A program made the translations under genes and the position numbers. A stretch of 64,000 nucleotides of DNA from Streptomyces albireticuli (GTDB lineage: Bacteria > Actinomycetota > Actinomycetes > Streptomycetales > Streptomycetaceae). The notes below the pieces were generated by a model. The model saw only the letters and a list, made by a program, of their open reading frames with translations. It was not told the DNA's origin and did no database searches. The stretch spans positions 124,001 to 188,000 of the forward strand of contig NZ_JAJQQS010000017.1 in the NCBI RefSeq assembly GCF_021228125.1, read 5' to 3'. Below, piece by piece: positions 19,717 to 26,949 of the stretch (the stretch's first letter is position 1; every line of letters begins with the position of its first letter).

Positions 19717-20637
19717 CTACCAGCGCGCGCTGCGCCAGCTGACGCCGACCGAGGCGCCCGGGTCGACCGGGCCGGGGGCCGCGCGGAACGCCAGCGACGT
19801 GGGCCCCGGGGCGAGCTGGAAGAGGTACTCGGGCAGGGAATCCGGCGTCGCCGTGAACAACCGGGAGGCCGTGCCGTTGAGCAGCACCGTGCCGGCCGAG
19901 GTGTCGACCGTAAGGACGTCGGTGTCCGCCAGGGTGATGTCGTACTGGAGCTTCGCGCCGTCGGCGACGCGGGTCAGGGACGGCAGGGTGACGGGGCCGC
20001 GGAATTCGATGACCGGGGCCGTCGGGGCGTCGCCCTCGTTGGTGACGGTGATGTTGCCGGTGGCTCCGGCGACACCCCAGTCCAGCGGCCAGTCCAGGCC
20101 GGGCTCCCAGCTGAGGCCCGGCTCGGGCGCGGGCAGACCGGTCCGCGCGGTCCACTCGGCGACGTCGTAGCGGCGCGGGTCGGAGCAGGTCCACTGGAGC
20201 GTGACCTTGGCCGCGCCCTGTGTCGCGTACGTGCGGTCCGTGGGCACCACGCGCTGGCTGACGCGCGCCCGGCAGGCGAGTGTGCGTCCGTGCAGCCTTA
20301 CGGCGAGCCATTGTTCGGCGCTGTTGACGCCCGTGGCTCCCAGGAAGTCGCCGATGACGGCGTCGGCCCGGGAGACGTCGTCGGGCAGCAGCCAGACGGT
20401 CGCGGAGACGGTCCTGGGCTGCGCCCACTGGGCGCCGGGCCAGGCGCCGTGCTGGTCGGGCCTGAGGACGTCCCCGGAGTCGAGCGCGGGGAGGTCGGCC
20501 CAGCCAGTGAGGCCGCTGGCGGCGATCTCGTACGGGGTGCCGGGGCCGAGCAGCAGTCCGGCCCACTGGATCTGCCCGTCGAGGGTGATCAGTGAGCCGG
20601 GTGAGCCGCTCGTCGTGTCCAGTTGTGCAACGGTCAT
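19717..20637 (-). CDS. Distal tail protein (Dit-like)
   Basis: 306 residues. Order and sequence (LITLDGQIQWAGLLLGPG; VTLQWTCSDPRRYD, typical of siphovirus tail components) fit the Dit/phage tail component family. Dit closes the tube at the tip and carries the hub. It directly follows the tape-measure genes, as in siphophages. ATG 20637 has AAGGCGG upstream; a GTG at 20655, overlapping the previous stop, is an alternative. Confidence 0.8.
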   Translation of the reverse strand: MTVAQLDTTSGSPGSLITLDGQIQWAGLLLGPGTPYEIAASGLTGWADLPALDSGDVLRPDQHGAWPGAQWAQPRTVSATVWLLPDDVSRADAVIGDFLGATGVNSAEQWLAVRLHGRTLACRARVSQRVVPTDRTYATQGAAKVTLQWTCSDPRRYDVAEWTARTGLPAPEPGLSWEPGLDWPLDWGVAGATGNITVTNEGDAPTAPVIEFRGPVTLPSLTRVADGAKLQYDITLADTDVLTVDTSAGTVLLNGTASRLFTATPDSLPEYLFQLAPGPTSLAFRAAPGPVDPGASVGVSWRSARW

Positions 20638-20651
20638 GGATTCCGCCTTCC

Positions 20652-21812
20652 TCACCCTCCGGCACGCGCGAGGAACAGCAGGTCCTCCGCGGTGCCGTAA
20701 GGGCCTCTGTGCGCGACTTCTTGGTAGTGGTCGATGCGCCGGGTCCGTCCGCCGCCCCGGGCGGCCCGCGCGTGCGCGGCCGTACGGGCCAGCAGCCGCT
20801 CCAGCTTCGACAGCGGCAGCACGGCCTCGGCCTCGCCCGCCTCGGCGACGAGCACGGGCCGGCCGCCCTTCCGGGCGGGGACGATGCCGCCGTGGGCGAG
20901 TTCGGGGATGCGGGGGAGGTCGACGCCGAACTTCTTGCCGAACAACGAGAAGCTGATCGAGTTCAGCCCGTCGATGATCATGTTGGCGAAGGAGATGATG
21001 CCGCTGACGGGGCCCTTGATGACGCCGAGGACGGTCTGCGCGGCGCTCTTCATGAAGTCGCCGATCCCGCCCAGGGTGCGCGTCATGGCGTCCTTGACCT
21101 TGCCGAAGGCGCCGGGCACGGTCTTGGTGATCCAGTCGAGCGCGGGCTGGACGGACTTCCGGATCCCGTTCCAGGCGGCGGAGACGATGCCGGTGAGCAC
21201 CTTGACGTACAGCTCGACGAGCCTGCCGTAGGCCGCGAAGTACTTCTCCACCAGGCCGAAGAGGACGGACATGACCTTCTGCCCGGTCTTCGACTCCAGG
21301 GCCGTGGTGATCAGTTGCTCGATGAAGGGGGTGAGCAGGCCGATCACCAGCCCCCAGGGGCTCGCCTTCATGGCGACGTTGATCGCCTTCATCGCCCCCG
21401 AGCCGAGCTTGAGCCCGCCGCCGATCAGCCGCGAGAAGCGGTTGCCGGTGGCGGCCCCCTTGCCCGCGCGGGAGAGGTCGCCGGCGGTCCGCCCGGCGGC
21501 CGTCCTGACATCCCTGGCCTGGCGGCCGGCGGCCCGTCCGGCCGCTCTGAGCTTGCGCAGGGCCGGGTCGGCGGTGGCCGCCGCCCTCCCGAGGCCGCCG
21601 GCGGCGCCGGCCGCGCGGCCGGCCGCCCCGGTGAACTCCGTGACCCTGGGACGGGCCTGGTCGAGGGAGCGCTTGACGCCCTCGACGGTCCGGCCGCCCG
21701 CGGCCACCGCCCTGCGGACCGCGTCGAGCGCCTGGCCCGACTGGCCGAGGGCGCTCCTGAAGCCGGTGAACGCCCCTCGGGACCCGGCGATCAGCGCGAC
21801 AGCGCTTGCCAT
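20652..21812 (-). CDS. Tape measure protein, downstream paralogue
   Basis: 386 residues. Ala/Arg-rich helical N-terminus (1-130), a hydrophobic central region (SPWGLVIGLLTPFIEQLI; GIVSAAWNGIRKSVQPALDWI), then the C-terminal signature LAHGGIVPARKGG and EAGEAEAVLPLSKLERLL found at the end of many tape measure proteins. It is clearly paralogous to the next upstream gene. Tape measures set tail length at roughly 0.15 nm per residue, so this would measure a short tube of about 55-60 nm. Most siphophage tape measures are 700-2000 residues, so it is unusually short. Confidence 0.82.
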   Translation of the reverse strand: MASAVALIAGSRGAFTGFRSALGQSGQALDAVRRAVAAGGRTVEGVKRSLDQARPRVTEFTGAAGRAAGAAGGLGRAAATADPALRKLRAAGRAAGRQARDVRTAAGRTAGDLSRAGKGAATGNRFSRLIGGGLKLGSGAMKAINVAMKASPWGLVIGLLTPFIEQLITTALESKTGQKVMSVLFGLVEKYFAAYGRLVELYVKVLTGIVSAAWNGIRKSVQPALDWITKTVPGAFGKVKDAMTRTLGGIGDFMKSAAQTVLGVIKGPVSGIISFANMIIDGLNSISFSLFGKKFGVDLPRIPELAHGGIVPARKGGRPVLVAEAGEAEAVLPLSKLERLLARTAAHARAARGGGRTRRIDHYQEVAHRGPYGTAEDLLFLARAGG

Positions 21813-21841
21813 GGTCGTCCTCCTTTCTCAGCGCTTCCTCC

Positions 21842-21878
21842 GTGCCCGCCCGGCGCCTCTCCCGCGCCGGGCGGGCAC
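21842..21878 (-). terminator. Hairpin between the two tape-measure genes
   Basis: 15-bp stem (21842-21856 with 21864-21878), loop CTCTCCC. It may set unequal expression of the paralogues. Confidence 0.5.
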
Positions 21879-21888
21879 TCGCGGCCGG

Positions 21889-22959
21889 TCAGCCACGGGC
21901 CTTGGCCAGGAACATCAGCGCGGCGGCCGTCCGGCGCGGGTCGCTGTCCCGCGCCGCGTAGTAGTTCTCGATGCGGAACCCGTCGCCGCCGCCCTGTGCC
22001 GCCGCCGCCCGCGCGGTGGCGCGGGCCTGCGCGGCCGTACGGGCCAGCAGCCGGTCCAGCTTGGACAGCGGCAGCACGGCCTCGGCCTCGCCCGCCTCGG
22101 CGATGATCGTCGGCACGCCGCCGCTGCGCGGCATGACGACGCCGCCCTCGGCCAGGCGCGGGATCTTCGGCAGGCTGACGCCGAACGTCTTGCCGCCGAC
22201 GAGCGGCACCCAGCCGGGGATCGACACCTTGATGCCGTTGAGCTTGCCGATCGCCATGTTGATGAGGTCGATTACGGCATTGAGCGGCCCCTTGACCGCG
22301 CCCTTGATCCCGTCGAATGCCTTCTGGGCGATGCCGGACAGGCCCTTCCAGGTGTTGGAGAGCGCGTCCTTGACACCTCTGAACACCTTGGGAATGGCCT
22401 CGCCGATCCATTTGGCGACGGGCTCGATGGCCTTTCTGATGCCGTTCCAGACGGTGCCGATGATCCGGCCCGTGGCCCTCATCAGCGGCCCGACGACCTT
22501 CATGACGGCGCCGATGACCTTGCCGACGACCTCGAAGGCCGTCTTCATGATCCGCTGCATGGTCCGGGACTTGGCCGCCATCGCGACGACCTTCTCGATC
22601 AGCGGGGCCAGGAGGCCGAGGAGCATGCCGATGACATTGCCCTTCATCTCCTTGTTGAGGCCCTTCATGCCCCCGGAGGCATTCCTGAGACCACCCTGGA
22701 ACTTCCCCATCGAGCCGCCGCTGGTGCCGGCTTCCTTGCCGACCTTGGAAACGGACCTGGCCGCCTGATCGGCGTTCGTCCGCAGCGTTCTGAGTTCGCG
22801 GGCCGCCTGCTGGGAACCGGTGCGTACCCGTCCGACGCCGGTGCCCGCGCTGCCCGCCTTCTGGCCGAGGTCCTTGGCGGCGCGCTCGGCGTTGGAGAGG
22901 CCCGTGCGGAATCCGCGGAGGGAGCCGGTGGCCCTCCCGAGGGACCGTACTAGTGACAT
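21889..22959 (-). CDS. Tape measure protein, upstream paralogue
   Basis: 356 residues with the same layout as the downstream gene: helical Ala/Arg/Gly-rich start, hydrophobic centre (NVIGMLLGLLAPLIEKVVAM; GTVWNGIRKAIEPVAKWIGE) and the tail signature LAEGGVVMPRSGG then EAGEAEAVLPLSKLDRLL. Shared blocks (NGIRK, KVRGVKDAL/FGKVKDAM, LINMAIGKLNGI/FANMIIDGLNSI) show tandem duplication followed by divergence. Two tape measures side by side are rare; one may be the true ruler and the other a tip-associated or alternative-length ruler. Confidence 0.82.
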   Translation of the reverse strand: MSLVRSLGRATGSLRGFRTGLSNAERAAKDLGQKAGSAGTGVGRVRTGSQQAARELRTLRTNADQAARSVSKVGKEAGTSGGSMGKFQGGLRNASGGMKGLNKEMKGNVIGMLLGLLAPLIEKVVAMAAKSRTMQRIMKTAFEVVGKVIGAVMKVVGPLMRATGRIIGTVWNGIRKAIEPVAKWIGEAIPKVFRGVKDALSNTWKGLSGIAQKAFDGIKGAVKGPLNAVIDLINMAIGKLNGIKVSIPGWVPLVGGKTFGVSLPKIPRLAEGGVVMPRSGGVPTIIAEAGEAEAVLPLSKLDRLLARTAAQARATARAAAAQGGGDGFRIENYYAARDSDPRRTAAALMFLAKARG

Positions 22960-23017
22960 GTGCCGTCCATTCCTCTGCCGTCCGTTCCTCTAGGGCTGGG
23001 CGCCGGGTACGGCCGCA

Positions 23018-23767
23018 TCAGCTGCCGCCCTGGGGGCCGCCACCGGCACCGCCGGTCAGGTTCGACTCGAGCTGTGCCACACGGGACGTCAGCCCCGCGA
23101 TGGCCGTATCGGCGGTTCGCGCGGACTCGGTGAGCGTCCGGAGTTCGGAGTTGGTGGGCCGGCGGCCCCGCTCTCCGCGCTGACCCCGGGCACCCTGGCG
23201 GCCCTCGCGGCCCTGGCGGCCGCGCTCACCGGCAGCGCCCGCCTCACCGCGGGCGCCCCTTTGGCCCTGTTGGCCACGCCGCCCGTCCGGGCCTCTCCGC
23301 CCCTCCGGGCCTTGCGGTCCCGGCGGGCCCTGAGGTCCCCGCGGCCCCGGCGCGCCGGGGGCCCCACCGCCGGTCCCGGGGGCACCTCGCGTGAGCAGGC
23401 CCCAGCGGTTGTACTCGAGGTTGAAGCGCTTCATGATCGCTTCCTCGAGGTTGATGATCGCGGGCGCCTCGAGCTTGATCGGGGTCCAGCCGGCGCTGAT
23501 GCCCTTCACCTCGACGGCGAGGGCGGTGACCGCGTTGTTCAGGCCGTTGATCTCGCCCTTCCAGCCGGTGATCTCGAAGGGTTTGAAACCGACCGCGTCC
23601 GCGAACCACTTCGCGTTCGCGGCGTCCTCCTTGGCCTTGTCCTCCCTTTCCTTCTGCGCGTCCCGGGCGTCGAGGATTTTCCCGAGGGACTCCTCCTGGA
23701 GAAACCCGCCCTTGTCAGGCTTGTCGGCCTTCTCGGCGAGCAGTTTCCTGATCTCGTCGTCGTCCAT
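23018..23767 (-). CDS. Collagen-like tail-block protein
   Basis: 249 residues. An acidic helical start (MDDDEIRKLLAEKADK) and a globular middle lead into about 24 uninterrupted Gly-X-Y triplets (about residues 127-203, such as GAPGPRGPQGPPGPQGPEG and GERGRQGREG) and a coiled-coil end (TLTESARTADTAIAGLTSRVAQLES). Collagen triplets form trimeric rods in phage fibres. Here it sits between tail chaperone and tape measure rather than with the fibres. AAGAGGAGG precedes the ATG. It is probably a trimeric structural spike (inference). Confidence 0.75.
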   Translation of the reverse strand: MDDDEIRKLLAEKADKPDKGGFLQEESLGKILDARDAQKEREDKAKEDAANAKWFADAVGFKPFEITGWKGEINGLNNAVTALAVEVKGISAGWTPIKLEAPAIINLEEAIMKRFNLEYNRWGLLTRGAPGTGGGAPGAPGPRGPQGPPGPQGPEGRRGPDGRRGQQGQRGARGEAGAAGERGRQGREGRQGARGQRGERGRRPTNSELRTLTESARTADTAIAGLTSRVAQLESNLTGGAGGGPQGGS

Positions 23768-23841
23768 TTCGGCCTCCTCTTGGGGAGCGCCAACTCGGCA
23801 CGGACATAGGCGCGTTCCTTACCGCCCACGGTTGGAGCGGT

Positions 23842-23847
23842 TAGAAT
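23842..23847 (+). promoter_or_regulatory. Possible -10 of the inserted plus-strand gene
   Basis: TAGAAT at 23842 with TTACCG 17 bp upstream (23819-23824) lies about 40 bp before the GTG at 23885. It gives the plus-strand gene its own promoter. Confidence 0.35.
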
Positions 23848-23884
23848 CACGCCTTCGGATCCGCACCGAGCGAGCGGAGTACAC

Positions 23885-24286
23885 GTGCTTCTGGTCCTGG
23901 GCGGCGTCCTGTTCCTCGCTTCCGCGCCGATAGCCGTCATCACTCTCGTCTTCGGCCGCCAGGACCGACGGCTGAGGAAGAGGGGCGTCACGGGGGAGGC
24001 GGTCTGTCTGGAGCGCATCTACCGGGACTCCTCGACGCCGGTCTACGTCTCCTGCCGCTTCTCCCCCGGTGGATCCCGGGAGGTGGAAGCCACGGTCGCG
24101 TCGCCCCGGCCCGCCCCCCGGGTGGGCGATTCCTTCACCGTCGTCTTCGACCCCGCGGATCCGGCGGTCGCCCAGAGCGAGGACGGGCTGCGGCACCCGT
24201 TCGCCTCGGTGGTGACGGCCTGCTCGACGGCCGTCCTCGTGGCCGGGCTGCTGCTCGGCGGGGCGGGGGCGCTGTACGAGCTGTAG
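23885..24286 (+). CDS. DUF3592-like membrane protein, moron
   Basis: 133 residues. A hydrophobic helix at each end (about 1-22 and 108-130) flanks a small beta domain with the sequence RRLRKRGVTGEAVCLER and DSFTVVFDPADPAV, as in DUF3592 proteins. It is on the strand opposite to every other tail gene around it and has its own promoter, like a moron gene in a prophage. Function unknown; such genes often alter the host envelope or protect the producer (inference). Confidence 0.7.
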   Translation: MLLVLGGVLFLASAPIAVITLVFGRQDRRLRKRGVTGEAVCLERIYRDSSTPVYVSCRFSPGGSREVEATVASPRPAPRVGDSFTVVFDPADPAVAQSEDGLRHPFASVVTACSTAVLVAGLLLGGAGALYEL

Positions 24287-24322
24287 CCGGGCGAACGGAA
24301 CGTACGGGCACCCGGCCGCCGG

Positions 24323-24766
24323 TCAGCTGAAGAACAGCCGCAGTTCGCCCGGTGAGGGCCCACGGGTGGGCACGGCAGCATCCCCGTGCTCCCGCTCCCG
24401 CTCCTGGTCCTGGTCCGGGCCCGGGAAGTCCTCGTCCTCGGCGTCCCCCGGCCGCGGCACGGGTTCCGGATAGTCCGGCCGTTCCTCGTCCGGGTCACCG
24501 TTGATGACCGACGTCATCCAGTTCGCGGCGGCGAGGTGGTCGGTGATCGCGGCGAGGAGGTGCTCGGCGGCACCCCACTCGACGGCCTCACCGTGCAGCC
24601 GCCGGTTGACCGAGCTGTCCCGGGGCAGGTGCGCGATCAGCACCGACAGCCGCCGCGCGGAGAGCCGGCCGCGGTGCCAGTCGAGAACGTCGACCCCGTA
24701 GTGGCGGAGCAGATCGGCTTCCAGAGCCTCGGCGTGTTCGTCGACGAACGCGTCGAGGCTCAGTCT
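24323..24766 (-). CDS. Tail chaperone, frameshift-encoded C-terminal part
   Basis: No ATG or GTG exists in this frame between 24766 and a GTG at 24643, yet the frame is fully open from the slip site at 24766-24772 to the stop at 24323. The region before 24643 reads as good protein (LSLDAFVDEHAEALEADLL, HYGVDVLDWHRGRLSARRL). It is the -1 frame of the preceding gene. Siphophages make the gpG-T fusion in exactly this position. Reading through from 25050 would give a product of about 242 residues (95 + 147). It ends in an acidic Asp/Glu/Pro-rich tail. Confidence 0.75.
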   Translation of the reverse strand, partial: RLSLDAFVDEHAEALEADLLRHYGVDVLDWHRGRLSARRLSVLIAHLPRDSSVNRRLHGEAVEWGAAEHLLAAITDHLAAANWMTSVINGDPDEERPDYPEPVPRPGDAEDEDFPGPDQDQEREREHGDAAVPTRGPSPGELRLFFS

Positions 24767-25050
24767 TCCCCCAGGCCGAGCCCGGTCTCCTTGCCGTACG
24801 CCTCCAGGATCGCGGAGATGTCCTGCATCGTCAGGTCGTGCCGGACGAGGCGGCTGAACTGCTCGCCGCCCAGCAGCAGCCCGAGCAGGCCGTCGATGTC
24901 GTCGTCGGCCAGGTCGCGCAGCTCGCGCGCGGTCTGCCGGGTGAGTTCGGTCGGCAGCTCGAAGGTGTCCTCGTCGAGCCGGAAGGTCCAGCTGCGGCCG
25001 AGCGCCTCCAGGCGCTGTGCGCGTGCCGCGTTGACGTCGAAGGAAGCCAT
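24760..25050 (-). CDS. Tail assembly chaperone (gpG-like)
   Basis: 96 residues, with RLEALGRSWTFRLDEDTFELP and QTARELRDLADDDIDGLLGL. Small acidic proteins of this kind precede the tape measure in siphophages and coat it during tail assembly. The end of the frame is CTG GGG GAA GAC TGA, with the run GGGGGAA (24772-24766) just before the stop as the likely slip site into the -1 frame. AGAGGAG is 12 bases before the ATG. Confidence 0.8.
   Translation of the reverse strand: MASFDVNAARAQRLEALGRSWTFRLDEDTFELPTELTRQTARELRDLADDDIDGLLGLLLGGEQFSRLVRHDLTMQDISAILEAYGKETGLGLGED
24766..24772 (-). promoter_or_regulatory. Candidate -1 ribosomal frameshift site
   Basis: On the minus strand G-GGG-GAA in zero-frame phase, six bases before the TGA stop of the gpG-like gene. 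A one-base backward slip joins it to the open -1 frame. Confidence 0.6.
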
Positions 25051-25094
25051 GGTGGGTCCAACTCCTCTGGAGGGCTGTAAGGGGGGGGTAGGAG

Positions 25095-25130
25095 GGTCGC
25101 CCGCCCCCGCCGAGGCGGGGGCGGGCGACC
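25095..25130 (-). terminator. Strong hairpin after major tail gene
   Basis: Self-complementary 17-base arms (25095-25111 with 25114-25130). It lies just after the tail tube gene, where phages often cap transcription so that the tube subunit is made in excess over the following genes. Confidence 0.65.
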
Positions 25131-25146
25131 GGGTGCGTCCTGAGGG

Positions 25147-25728
25147 TTACGCGTACGCCTTGTCCTTCATGAGGATCGTGGCGAGCGGCGTCTTGCCGTC
25201 CTCGACGGCCAGAGCGGTGAAGGTGACACCGAGCTTGATGGCGCCGGTACGGGTCAGCGCGATCTCCTCGGTCTCGGTCACCTGGCCGCGCGGGATGACG
25301 AACCGGTACGTGATGTCCTTACCGTCGACGAACTCGATGCCGAGCTGCCGCTCGTCCTGCTTGGGCGAGGACTGAAGGCCGAAGCTGAACTGGTCGGCCG
25401 GGGCCGGGCTGCCGGCCAGGGGCGTGGCCTTGTCGCCGCCCATGAAGAACGACAGCGTGTCCTTGTTCATCTGGAGCAGCTGGAACTTCACGGTCAGGTC
25501 CCGGTCGGAGAAGATGAACCGCGCCGGGCTCACCGACTGCCAGGTGTCCACCGGGTCGATCTTGTCCTTCTTGTTGAACTTGATGCCGTCGGTGGTGGTG
25601 TAGCCCAGGTCGACCCAGTCGGGACCCCAGGTGGCGTCGATGGTGGCCGGGGCCGGCTTGTTGAGGTCGGCGACCAGGATGCGGCCGGTGCCGGCCACGC
25701 GGATCTCGGAACCCTTGCTGCCTGCCAT
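25147..25728 (-). CDS. Major tail tube protein
   Basis: 193 residues, beta-rich (GTGRILVADLNKPAPATID; DRDLTVKFQLLQMNKDTLSFF; TYRFVIPRGQVTETEEIAL), the pattern of siphovirus tail tube subunits that stack as hexameric rings. Excellent Shine-Dalgarno (AGAGGAG) before ATG 25728, strong hairpin after it, and right position before the chaperone pair. No sheath gene is present, so the tail would be non-contractile. Confidence 0.82.
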   Translation of the reverse strand: MAGSKGSEIRVAGTGRILVADLNKPAPATIDATWGPDWVDLGYTTTDGIKFNKKDKIDPVDTWQSVSPARFIFSDRDLTVKFQLLQMNKDTLSFFMGGDKATPLAGSPAPADQFSFGLQSSPKQDERQLGIEFVDGKDITYRFVIPRGQVTETEEIALTRTGAIKLGVTFTALAVEDGKTPLATILMKDKAYA

Positions 25729-25806
25729 GTGAACTCCTCTGTCGATTCTGCGGATTCTGTCGGCTTTGTCGATTCCGCCGGTTCCGGCGGAGTGATGGAC
25801 ATGACG

Positions 25807-25834
25807 AAGGCCCCGCCGGTCTCCGGCAGGGCCC
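25807..25834 (-). terminator. Imperfect hairpin before tube gene
   Basis: GGCCCCGCCGG pairs with CCGGCAGGGCC (one mismatch region) around 25809-25833 in the gap between the terminator-like gene and the tube gene. A processing or attenuation site is possible. Confidence 0.4.
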
Positions 25835-25877
25835 GTATCGGGGGTGTGCGGCGCCTCGGACGATGGGCCGGGCCGCC

Positions 25878-26285
25878 TCAGGCGAGACGGATCAGCAGCC
25901 GCACGGTCGAGAGGTAGCGGTTACCGGCCGGGCGGTTGTAGTCGGGCAGCCAGCGCGGCCCGTCCGCCTCGACGACGTCGGTGACGTACGCCGTGCCGTA
26001 GCTCGTACCGCGCGCCTGGAGGAGCGCGGCGCGGGCGGCGAGGGCGACGCCGTGCGCGGTGGTCTTGTCCGGCCCGTAGACCTCGAGGTCGACCAACGGC
26101 TCGTCGAGGTGCCGGTCGTCGACCCACGCGCCGCCGGTCCTGGAGACCAGAACGGCCTTCTGGGTGCCGTCGAAGCCGCCCGGCGGACGGTTGTCGACGA
26201 CGACGCCGGTGAGCTCGGTCCGGTTCTTCAGGTGGTCCACGACGAGGCGTTCCACGTCGGGGAAGGCGATCGGGGCATCACTCAC
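25878..26285 (-). CDS. Tail terminator/completion-like protein
   Basis: 135 residues (FPDVERLVVDHLKNRTEL; VDLEVYGPDKTTAHGVALA). Size, alpha/beta pattern and place directly before the tube gene fit tail terminator or tail completion proteins that cap the head-proximal end of the tube. With no head genes it would close the particle's end. GTG start at 26285 with AAGGAG upstream. It appears to be the first structural gene of the block. Confidence 0.65.
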   Translation of the reverse strand: MSDAPIAFPDVERLVVDHLKNRTELTGVVVDNRPPGGFDGTQKAVLVSRTGGAWVDDRHLDEPLVDLEVYGPDKTTAHGVALAARAALLQARGTSYGTAYVTDVVEADGPRWLPDYNRPAGNRYLSTVRLLIRLA

Positions 26286-26757
26286 ATGCGTGCTCCTTAC
26301 CGGAGAGTTGAGGTGAGGTGGTGCGGTTGACGCGGGGCGCCCGTACGCCTGGATGGAGGGAGGGGGCGTACGGACGGAAGGCCGCGCACATGCGAAACGG
26401 CGGGCCGCCCAAGGGTGTTGGGCACAGCTCCGCCGCTGCGATAAGTGTGAACGAGAACGCGCGAGCGCGCAACCAGTAACCGGGGGCGGATTTTCGGGCG
26501 GCCTCGCAGGCGCGCCCCGCGCGCATGCCCGGAACAGCGAAAGGCCCCCGCCGCATCGAGCGATGCGACGGGGGCCGGGAGGGGCGGACGGCCCCTCACT
26601 ACTCCTGTGTTCTTCTGCCAGCGCGCATGTTCGCGCGCCTTTCTGTCAGTGCCTGCGTTCGCGCGCCCCTCTGCCAACGCGTGCGTTCGCGCGCCTTTCT
26701 GTCAGTGCCTGCGTTCGCGCGCCTTTCTGTCAGCGCGTGCGTTCGCGCGCTCTCCTG
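26286..26757. other. Non-coding control region with hairpin and repeats
   Basis: 472 bp without a credible gene; long overlapping frames here are made by the repeats. It should hold the promoter of the tail genes between 26286 and 26540. GCGCGCAAC occurs at 26465-26473. Confidence 0.6.
26543..26576 (-). terminator. Terminator after HTH gene
   Basis: Stem of 8+7 bp with one C-A mismatch (26543-26558 with 26561-26576), loop AG. It separates the regulatory genes from the tail structural genes. Confidence 0.7.
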
Positions 26758-26779
26758 TCAGCGCGTACGTTCGTGGGCG
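26626..26779. repeat. 28-bp tandem repeat array, six copies
   Basis: Units with core TGCGTTCGCGCGCCTTTCTG start at 26626, 26654, 26682, 26710, 26738 and 26766, a strict 28-bp period with a few substitutions. The last copy enters the 3' end of the HTH gene (stop at 26758). No unique spacers are present, so it is not CRISPR. Head-to-tail sites of this kind could be bound by a BldC-like protein or act like iterons. Confidence 0.85.
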
Positions 26780-26949
26780 CGCCGGGTGTTCCGCTCGGCC
26801 GCGAAGATGTCCTCCAGGCGGAACAGCTGCGCCCGCCCGCGCTTCCCCACGGCCCGCAGGTGCCCCTGCTGGACCCACTTCCGTACGGTCGCAGTGGACA
26901 CCCCCACCTCCTGCGCGGCCGGCTCGGCCGTCAGCAGCCCGGCGGTCAT
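26758..26949 (-). CDS. BldC/excisionase-like HTH protein
   Basis: 63 residues, essentially one MerR-type winged helix: LLTAEPAAQEVGVSTATVRKW then VQQGHLRAVGKRGRAQLFRLEDI. This is the BldC/AlpA/excisionase class. BldC of Streptomyces is known to bind direct repeats head to tail, and a direct repeat array begins at its own 3' end. ATGA overlap with the zinc-ribbon gene couples their translation. Likely regulator of the tail block; an excisionase role is less likely as no integrase is present. Confidence 0.8.
   Translation of the reverse strand: MTAGLLTAEPAAQEVGVSTATVRKWVQQGHLRAVGKRGRAQLFRLEDIFAAERNTRRAHERTR

Noticed and set aside
26626..26779. CRISPR array
   Set aside because: The repeats are contiguous 28-bp units with no unique spacers, and no cas gene is nearby.
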